Positions 1-4,140 of a stretch of 8,410 nt of DNA are shown here, piece by piece (the first letter of the stretch is position 1; each line of letters starts with the position of its first letter). Source of the DNA: Candidatus Zixiibacteriota bacterium (GTDB lineage Bacteria; Zixibacteria; MSB-5A5; GN15; FEB-12); NCBI GenBank assembly GCA_023132995.1, contig JAGLXI010000121.1, positions 1 to 8,410 on the forward strand. Reading direction: 5' to 3'. Made by a program: the position numbers and the translations under genes. The notes beneath the pieces were generated by a model. It had not been told where the DNA came from. It did no database searches and saw nothing but the letters and a program-made list of their open reading frames with translations.

Positions 1-131
1 GCGCCGTTGTCGCCTGCCGCTTCAATGGCTGATGATACATCAACCGGCAGCTTCGGTCCAAGCGAACAGGTCACCACGATGAGACCAACTGCGGCTGCGA
101 GTAATAATCCTGTCAATACTGTCTGCTTCAT
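1..131 (-). CDS. Exported protein of unknown function, N-terminal fragment
   Basis: The gene reads leftward from an ATG at 131-129 and leaves the window after 43 full codons. The start follows AAGGA with about seven bases of spacing. The N-terminus has one lysine (K3), a hydrophobic core from about residue 5 to 20, then Thr21-Cys22-Ser23, and a more polar stretch beginning LGPKLPVDV. This is a typical Sec signal sequence. Cys22 sits where a lipoprotein cysteine would be, but the residue before it is Thr rather than Gly, Ala or Ser, so lipidation is uncertain and ordinary signal peptidase I cleavage is equally possible. The mature part visible (about 20 residues) matches no family I recognise. 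It is divergent from the methyltransferase at 447 and may share a control region with it. Confidence 0.7.
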   Translation of the reverse strand, partial: MKQTVLTGLLLAAAVGLIVVTCSLGPKLPVDVSSAIEAAGDNG

Positions 132-173
132 GGCAATCCTTAGTTTTGTTATAAATGCTTGATTCATGTGGGT

Positions 174-202
174 ATACTATTATATGGGTTGCCGGTCGGC
201 AA
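174..202 (-). promoter_or_regulatory. Candidate sigma-70 promoter for the exported protein
   Basis: On the minus strand, TTGCCG (202-197) and TAGTAT (179-174) are separated by 17 bases, each matching four of six consensus positions. A perfect TATAAT also occurs at 184-179 but has no good -35 element at the right distance. The segment is AT-rich and lies 43-71 bases upstream of the ATG. It is a weak call based on hexamers alone. Confidence 0.3.
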
Positions 203-241
203 GTATTCTGTGACATTCCGTCGGTTTTATCGAGAATTCGG

Positions 242-269
242 TTGCATGTTTGCGGACACCGCGTATATT
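242..269 (+). promoter_or_regulatory. Weak candidate promoter for the methyltransferase gene
   Basis: TATATT at 264-269 is a good -10 match, with TTGCAT at 242-247 sixteen bases upstream matching only the TTG of the -35 element. It would give a leader of about 170 bases before the GTG at 447. It is the best candidate in the gap, but not a strong one. Confidence 0.25.
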
Positions 270-446
270 CAGATCAATCTTTGACCGGCCGTCCATGGAG
301 TTTCATCCTTCGGGCGAATTTCCCGGCGATCATTTGTGAGATTGTTGCGACACGATTCTGGAATCTGTCCAGGATGGCGCCTTTTGGCTCGACCGGTTCT
401 CGGATGAGCCTCGGTCGGTTAAGAAGCAAGGAGATGTAAGTAGACA

Positions 447-1064
447 GTGTTTCGCGAAATTCATGAGTATCTGGAAACTGTGACCCCGGAGCGTCCCCCT
501 GTCCTTCGTGAGATGGAAGAGTACGCCGCCGAGCATAGTTTCCCGATTGTAGGGCCGTTGGTGGGGAGGTTTCTGTACCAGATGGCGATAACCGTCAAGG
601 CTAAGAGAATATGTGAGTTGGGTTCTGGCTTTGGATACAGCGCCTACTGGTTTTCACTGGCAATGCGTTCCCGCGGTAGAATTCTCATGATCGATTCGGA
701 CAAACGAAACAAGCGGCGTGCCTATAACTACTTCCAGAGAGCCGGCTTGGAGAGTCAGTTTGAGTTCAGGGTGGGCGATGCCTTGAGAATTTTGAAAAAA
801 ACTGATGGACCGTTTGACATTATCTTCAATGACATCGACAAGGACGGCTACCCCCGGACGATCGATGCGGTGGCAGGCAGGCTGAAGAAGAATGGTCTGT
901 TTATCACAGACAATCTAATCTGGTCCGGCCGGGTGTGCGACAAGAATCCGGACAAAACCACGGAGGCGATAAAGGAGTTCACGCGACGCTTGTATCAGGA
1001 TAGCCGCTTCTTTACGACTATCCTGCCGATCAGGGACGGAGTGAGCTTAGCGGTCCGTCTGTAG
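447..1064 (+). CDS. SAM-dependent O-methyltransferase, COMT/YrrM (TrmR) family
   Basis: This 205-residue protein belongs to the class I, divalent-metal-dependent O-methyltransferase family 3 (COG4122). Motif I for SAM binding is ELGSGFGYS at residues 57-65. An acidic residue that should hold the SAM ribose is in MIDSD (about D83), and GDAL is at 110-113. The expected metal ligands are D129 in FNDIDKDGY, and D155 and N156 in DNLIWSGRV, which is the family signature. Length fits the bacterial members (about 200-220). The N-terminal EMEEYAAEHSFPIV resembles Bacillus YrrM/TrmR, which methylates 5-hydroxyuridine at tRNA position 34, so a tRNA substrate is possible. Small catechol-like substrates are the alternative. 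The start is GTG, because the codon two upstream is a stop. AAGGAG at 428-433 is about 13 bases away, longer than usual. The gene appears to stand alone; the next + gene begins about 530 bases later. Confidence 0.88.
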   Translation: MFREIHEYLETVTPERPPVLREMEEYAAEHSFPIVGPLVGRFLYQMAITVKAKRICELGSGFGYSAYWFSLAMRSRGRILMIDSDKRNKRRAYNYFQRAGLESQFEFRVGDALRILKKTDGPFDIIFNDIDKDGYPRTIDAVAGRLKKNGLFITDNLIWSGRVCDKNPDKTTEAIKEFTRRLYQDSRFFTTILPIRDGVSLAVRL

Positions 1065-1322
1065 CGGTCGGCGTCAGACAATGGCGCCAATGGTGACGGA
1101 AAGATCCTACAAATGTTGAAACAAAATGAACTGTTGAGACGTTCAATAGATGGGCACGTCATAGACTAAAGCCGTCTGAAAGATTTCCGATAATGGTAAC
1201 AAGGTTCAATCAAACAGACGACTGGTGCACTAGGGGTGTCTGGGTCGAAGGTTGGTCCAGGTCATTTCGACTGTAAGCCTTAGTTGTGCGGACTTGATCA
1301 CCGTTGGACAACTCGAATCGGC

Positions 1323-1336
1323 TTGACTAAAGTCAA
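1323..1336. promoter_or_regulatory. FNR/FixK-type palindrome, candidate operator
   Basis: The sequence TTGACTAAAGTCAA is a perfect 6-2-6 inverted repeat. It fits the TTGA-N6-TCAA pattern bound by the FNR/FixK branch of CRP-family regulators. Its centre lies about 100 bases upstream of the transcription start predicted from the promoter at 1395-1424, a distance that would suit an activator contacting the polymerase alpha subunit. The palindrome is seen directly; the regulator is inferred. Confidence 0.4.
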
Positions 1337-1394
1337 TGGACATCGTAACGGCAGTGTGCAAATAACAGTGTCGGAAAAAAGCTAACAAAAAATG

Positions 1395-1424
1395 TTGACA
1401 AATACTATAAGAACGTGTTTGAAT
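1395..1424 (+). promoter_or_regulatory. Sigma-70 promoter for the ArsC/Spx-like gene
   Basis: A consensus -35 element, TTGACA, is at 1395-1400. Eighteen bases later comes TTGAAT (1419-1424), preceded by TG at 1416-1417 in the extended -10 position. The surroundings are AT-rich. Transcription would begin near 1431, giving a leader of about 165 bases. This is the best promoter match I saw in the window. Confidence 0.5.
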
Positions 1425-1431
1425 TGTACTC

Positions 1432-1449
1432 CGAGATCATTTGATCTCG
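1432..1449 (+). promoter_or_regulatory. Perfect palindrome at the predicted transcript start
   Basis: CGAGATCA (1432-1439), TT, and TGATCTCG (1442-1449) form an exact 8-2-8 inverted repeat. It begins almost at the predicted +1. It could act as a repressor operator covering the start site, or as a hairpin at the 5' end of the mRNA that protects it from decay (with a slightly opened loop). No T-run follows, so it is not an intrinsic terminator. Confidence 0.45.
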
Positions 1450-1544
1450 ATCGGTTCCTTACTCTTGGCAGGAGTCCGCTGGCTACCAAGGGGTATTTCG
1501 ATAACCGAACTCAGTCAGCGTGAACAGGGGTTTCATAACAACGG

Positions 1545-1569
1545 GTCGACACCGCACGTGTGGTGCGAC
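1545..1569 (+). promoter_or_regulatory. Leader hairpin just before the ribosome site
   Basis: GTCG (1545-1548) plus CACC (1550-1553) pair with GGTG (1562-1565) and CGAC (1566-1569), leaving A1549 bulged and an eight-base loop. An alternative smaller stem, CGCAC with GTGCG, overlaps it. It ends 16 bases before the AGGAGGT ribosome site, so it could influence translation, but no switching partner is obvious. Confidence 0.35.
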
Positions 1570-1585
1570 GAAAAGAAAGATGTGC

Positions 1586-1592
1586 AGGAGGT
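1586..1592 (+). promoter_or_regulatory. Strong Shine-Dalgarno site that sets the start at 1596
   Basis: AGGAGGT lies three bases before ATG 1596. Spacing is short but complementarity to 16S rRNA is full. This favours ATG 1596 over the in-frame GTG codons at 1560 and 1563, which fall inside the leader hairpin and have no ribosome site. Confidence 0.75.
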
Positions 1593-1595
1593 AAT

Positions 1596-2030
1596 ATGCC
1601 TAAGCGAGCAGTTTTCATGAGCTACGAGAATGACGAAGCTTGTGTTGAAGTGAGGAAGTATATAGAAGAGTCCGGGATCATTTTGCAGGTTCGCGATATC
1701 TCCAAGCAGCCGTTGACGGAGTGGGAATTGACCAACCTCATCGGGCAGCTTCGGATCGAACATTTCCTCAATGTGTCAGCTCCCAGTTTTGGCAAACACA
1801 AGCTGGACCAGTCGCTGCCGCCGCGAACCGACCTCATTAAGTTGATGGCCGAGGATTACACATTGATCCGCAAGCCTATCGTCAAAGCGGCTCGCCTTAT
1901 TACAATTGGGTGTGACAAGAGCAAAATCGCCGAAATGCTCCAGATTAACAGCAACGGCGAAGCAGTGGTCCATGATCCGCCACAGCCGAGGAACCACCGT
2001 CACAAAAAGGCTCACGCCGGTCGTTCCTGA
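1596..2030 (+). CDS. ArsC/Spx-family thioredoxin-fold protein lacking the catalytic Cys
   Basis: This 144-residue protein resembles the arsenate reductase (ArsC)/Spx family (PF03960). Evidence is the order of elements. A beta strand (AVFMSY) comes first, then a helix ending YIEESGI, then RDISKQPLTEWELTNLI (compare the family's N-I-x-x-x-P-L-S-x-x-E-I). Next is LIRKPIV at 90-96, the conserved Arg-Pro loop, and then LITIGCDKSKIAEML near the end. Aligned on the first helix, Cys16 occupies the second position of Spx's CxxC. Asp13 replaces the first Cys, the nucleophile in ArsC. Arsenate reduction by the usual route is therefore unlikely. A Spx-like regulatory or binding role is possible but unproven. 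A second Cys is at 106. The tail from about 119 to 144 is basic and histidine-rich and looks disordered. The next + gene starts 241 bases downstream with its own promoter. Confidence 0.65.
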   Translation: MPKRAVFMSYENDEACVEVRKYIEESGIILQVRDISKQPLTEWELTNLIGQLRIEHFLNVSAPSFGKHKLDQSLPPRTDLIKLMAEDYTLIRKPIVKAARLITIGCDKSKIAEMLQINSNGEAVVHDPPQPRNHRHKKAHAGRS

Positions 2031-2188
2031 CGAGTCATCCCCTCCCGCCATGGGATCGCATTTGGGCAGCGGCTGCCGGGTCGGCCAATGCCCTATAGGT
2101 TGTTTCGCCGCATCAATCCTCCCGCCATATTCTTGTGCCCGGCTGGTTGAGCTTCATGCCGCCGGGCCACCGTGTTTAGTCAAACGTG

Positions 2189-2228
2189 GTCCCGTAGCTT
2201 CAATATTGCGTTTCCTGTCCCGTTAGCT
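2189..2228 (+). repeat. Imperfect direct repeats upstream of the ETF-QO gene
   Basis: GTCCCGTAGCT (2189-2199) recurs as GTCCCGTTAGCT (2217-2228) 28 bases later, and both copies are followed within a few bases by ATATT. The second copy runs into the -10 element. In addition TGGTCCCG (2187-2194) is the exact inverse of CGGGACCA (2234-2241), so the promoter is framed by an inverted repeat. This could be an operator arrangement or chance; I do not recognise the motif. Confidence 0.4.
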
Positions 2229-2233
2229 ATATT
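2206..2233 (+). promoter_or_regulatory. Candidate promoter for the ETF-QO gene
   Basis: TTGCGT (2206-2211) and TATATT (2228-2233) are 16 bases apart. Transcription would start near 2240, leaving about 32 bases to the ATG at 2272, a normal leader length. The ribosome site AAGGA at 2261-2265 is six bases before the start. Confidence 0.4.
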
Positions 2234-2271
2234 CGGGACCATGAAGCTGATCGAAACTCAAAGGAATCACC

Positions 2272-3948
2272 ATGACGATAGAACGTGAAGTGCTCCCTAC
2301 TGATATTCTGATAGTCGGGGCCGGACCGGCTGGTCTGGCTGTGGCCTACAAGCTGGCCGAACTGGTGGCCGCCGATGAAAGCCTCGAGATGCCGGAGATT
2401 CTCCTAATGGAGAAAGGTTCGCACGTTGGCGCTCATTCGCTGTCGGGAGCTGTGATGGATCCCCGCGGAATCACCGAACTCATTCCCGACTTCATCGACA
2501 AGGGCGCGCCGCTGGAGTCACCAGTCACCAAGGACGCCATGTACTACCTTGGAGAGGAAGCCACGCTCAAGTTCCCATTCATGCCGTCGGCTGTCAACAA
2601 CCACGGCAACTACATCGTTTCGCTCAACAAATTCACTGCCTGGTTGGGTGAACAGGTGGAAGCGGCCGGGATCGATATCTTTGCCGGACTGGCCGGGTAT
2701 GAGTTGATCGTCAACGACGGCACAGTCACCGGCGTGCAGACGGTGGATATGGGTTTGGACAAGGAGGGTAACCAGCGTTCCAACTTCGAGCCAGGTTCGA
2801 TCATTGAGGCGAAAGTAACCGTTCTGTGCGAAGGTGTCCATGGTTCGCTGACCCGGCATGCCTGTGAGGAAATCCCGGAACTGACCGCCGGAAAATTCCC
2901 GCAGGTTTATCTTACCGGCGTCAAAGAGGTGTGGGAAGTTCCTGTGGGACGCATCAAAGCCGGGCAGGTCTATCACACCATCGGTTGGCCTCAGCCTTCG
3001 AGCGAGTACGGCGGCGGATGGATCTATGCCATGAGTGACACCATGGTCTCGGTCGGGTACGCGGTCGGGCTCAACTCGCCCGATCCCACCAACGATCCCC
3101 ACATGAAGTTCCAGCGGTACAAGACGCAGCCATTGGTTCGCAAGATTCTCGATGGTGGCGCCATGCTGCACTACGGCGCCAAGACGATGCCGGATAACGG
3201 CTACTTTTCCATGCCAAGGCTGTACCACGACGGGCTGCTCCTGTGTGGTGATTCAGCCGGGATGCTGAATCCGCAGAAACTGAAAGGGATCCATCTGGCC
3301 ATCAAGTCGGGTATGATGGCGGCCGAAACGATTTTCGACTGTCTCAAAAAGGATGACTTTTCAGCCGATGCTTTGCGCGGATACCAGAAACGATTCGACC
3401 AAAGCTGGGCCAAAGAAGAACTGCACAAGACGCGCAACTTCCACTCAGGGTTCAAAGGCGGCCTCTTCTCCGGGCTGGTTCACGGCATGTTGCAGATGAT
3501 TACCGGCGGCAAGGGGATATACGAACGCCGTGTGAACAAACGTGATCACGAGTATATGTGCAAGCTCGATGAGTACGGTCGTCATGCCGGACGGCTGCCG
3601 GAAAAGATCACGATCAAACTCGATAACGAGTACACTTTCGACAAACTCACCGACGTTTACAAGTCCGGCACTCAGCACGAAGAGGAACAACCGTCGCACC
3701 TGGTCATTTCCGACTATGACATCTGCAACAATCGTTGTACCCGGGAGTATGGCAATCCCTGCCAGTATTTCTGTCCCGCGCAGGTCTACCAGATGGTCGA
3801 GGACCCTCAGCGGGAGGGGAAGCTCAAACTTCAGCTAACGCCTTCCAACTGCGTGCATTGCAAAACCTGTGATATTGTCGATCCCTACCAGGTCATTCGC
3901 TGGGTAACGCCCCAGGGAGGCGAGGGCCCCAACTACGAAAACATGTAG
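2272..3948 (+). CDS. Electron-transfer flavoprotein:quinone oxidoreductase (ETF-QO)
   Basis: This 558-residue protein oxidises reduced electron-transfer flavoprotein and passes electrons to the membrane quinone pool, linking fatty-acid and amino-acid oxidation to respiration. The FAD dinucleotide motif GAGPAGL is at 16-22. A second FAD contact, LLLCGDSAG with NPQKLKGIHLAIKSG after it, is at 322-347. The middle region (about 299-320, YGAKTMPDNGYFSMPRL) matches the quinone-binding part of the family. The C-terminal ferredoxin-like domain has FCPAQVY (C501), NCVHCKTCD (C527, C530, C533) and the typical ending GPNYENM, so the standard [4Fe-4S] cluster is intact. Length is close to the mature mammalian enzyme. 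Three more cysteines (C485, C489, C497) lie just before C501, where the human protein has Pro, Asn and Glu. No ETF subunit genes are in the window. AAGGA six bases upstream supports the start. Confidence 0.95.
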   Translation: MTIEREVLPTDILIVGAGPAGLAVAYKLAELVAADESLEMPEILLMEKGSHVGAHSLSGAVMDPRGITELIPDFIDKGAPLESPVTKDAMYYLGEEATLKFPFMPSAVNNHGNYIVSLNKFTAWLGEQVEAAGIDIFAGLAGYELIVNDGTVTGVQTVDMGLDKEGNQRSNFEPGSIIEAKVTVLCEGVHGSLTRHACEEIPELTAGKFPQVYLTGVKEVWEVPVGRIKAGQVYHTIGWPQPSSEYGGGWIYAMSDTMVSVGYAVGLNSPDPTNDPHMKFQRYKTQPLVRKILDGGAMLHYGAKTMPDNGYFSMPRLYHDGLLLCGDSAGMLNPQKLKGIHLAIKSGMMAAETIFDCLKKDDFSADALRGYQKRFDQSWAKEELHKTRNFHSGFKGGLFSGLVHGMLQMITGGKGIYERRVNKRDHEYMCKLDEYGRHAGRLPEKITIKLDNEYTFDKLTDVYKSGTQHEEEQPSHLVISDYDICNNRCTREYGNPCQYFCPAQVYQMVEDPQREGKLKLQLTPSNCVHCKTCDIVDPYQVIRWVTPQGGEGPNYENM

Positions 3949-4080
3949 GCGGCCCCAGGCGGCTGCCGATGATCCCGGGCGCAAGTGGCGTGGTGTGACC
4001 GGCGGGAAAAACAGCTTGCGATCGCAACACTCGGGATGATTCGAGTGGTAACGGCGCTACCTGACTCCTACTCTCGTCAG

Positions 4081-4109
4081 AAAAAAGCTCCCTGCAGAAC
4101 AGGGAGCTT
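4081..4109 (-). terminator. Intrinsic terminator of the PpiD-like gene
   Basis: AAGCTCCCTG (4085-4094) and CAGGGAGCTT (4100-4109) form a perfect ten-base stem with a five-base loop. On the minus strand it is followed by six T residues (4086-4081), the standard layout. It lies 31 bases past the stop codon at 4141. On the plus strand no T-run follows, so it would serve the convergent ETF-QO gene poorly. Confidence 0.88.
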
Positions 4110-4140
4110 ACCGGTCTTTGCACGGTTAGGGAAAAGCTGC

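Larger units (their letters stand above)
132..446. other. Divergent intergenic region
   Basis: This 315-base gap separates two divergent genes and contains no convincing gene. Open frames crossing it (155-439 on +, 330-536 on -) lack ribosome sites and read like random sequence. It holds candidate promoters for both flanking genes, given as separate entries. It also holds an inverted repeat, CGACCG at 390-395 with CGGTCG at 412-417, in the presumed leader of the methyltransferase gene. The Shine-Dalgarno sequence for the + gene, AAGGAG, is at 428-433. Confidence 0.6.
1065..1595. other. Long intergenic region with control elements
   Basis: There are 531 bases between the methyltransferase stop and the ATG at 1596, with no plausible gene. 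The first 250 bases show no terminator with a T-run and no tRNA-like fold that I could find. The second half is AT-rich around 1370-1430. It holds an FNR-like palindrome (1323-1336), a sigma-70 promoter (1395-1424) and two hairpins in the predicted leader (1432-1449, 1545-1569), each listed separately. A weaker repeat, GTCGAA at 1244-1249 with TTCGAC at 1266-1271, is also present. An unannotated small RNA here cannot be excluded. Confidence 0.6.

Noticed and set aside
155..439. 94-residue plus-strand frame upstream of the methyltransferase
   Set aside because: No ribosome site before its ATG, and random-looking composition with scattered Cys, Trp and Arg. It overlaps candidate control elements.
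434..439. ATG-TAA start-stop mini-frame after AAGGAG, as a regulatory start-stop element for the methyltransferase
   Set aside because: The AAGGAG directly abuts the ATG with no spacing, so initiation there is unlikely. More likely a chance sequence.
1560..1595. Upstream GTG starts (1560, 1563) for the ArsC/Spx-like gene
   Set aside because: They fall in the leader hairpin with no ribosome site, and the family's first beta strand begins right after the ATG at 1596, which has AGGAGGT in front.
2065..2077. Near-palindrome GGCAGCGGCTGCC as a terminator after the ArsC/Spx-like gene
   Set aside because: The loop would be a single base and no T-run follows, so it cannot form a usable intrinsic terminator.
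1906..2226. 106-residue frame overlapping the end of the ArsC/Spx-like gene and the following gap
   Set aside because: Starts inside another gene in a different frame, has no ribosome site, and its second half covers the ETF-QO promoter region.
2518..3228. 236-residue open frame on the minus strand inside the ETF-QO gene
   Set aside because: It lies wholly antisense to a well-supported conserved gene, has no ribosome site that I can see, and its translation shows no family features. It is a by-product of GC-rich codon use.
4028..4047. Inverted repeat CACTCG/CGAGTG as a terminator for the ETF-QO gene
   Set aside because: Only six base pairs with an eight-base loop and no T-run afterwards.
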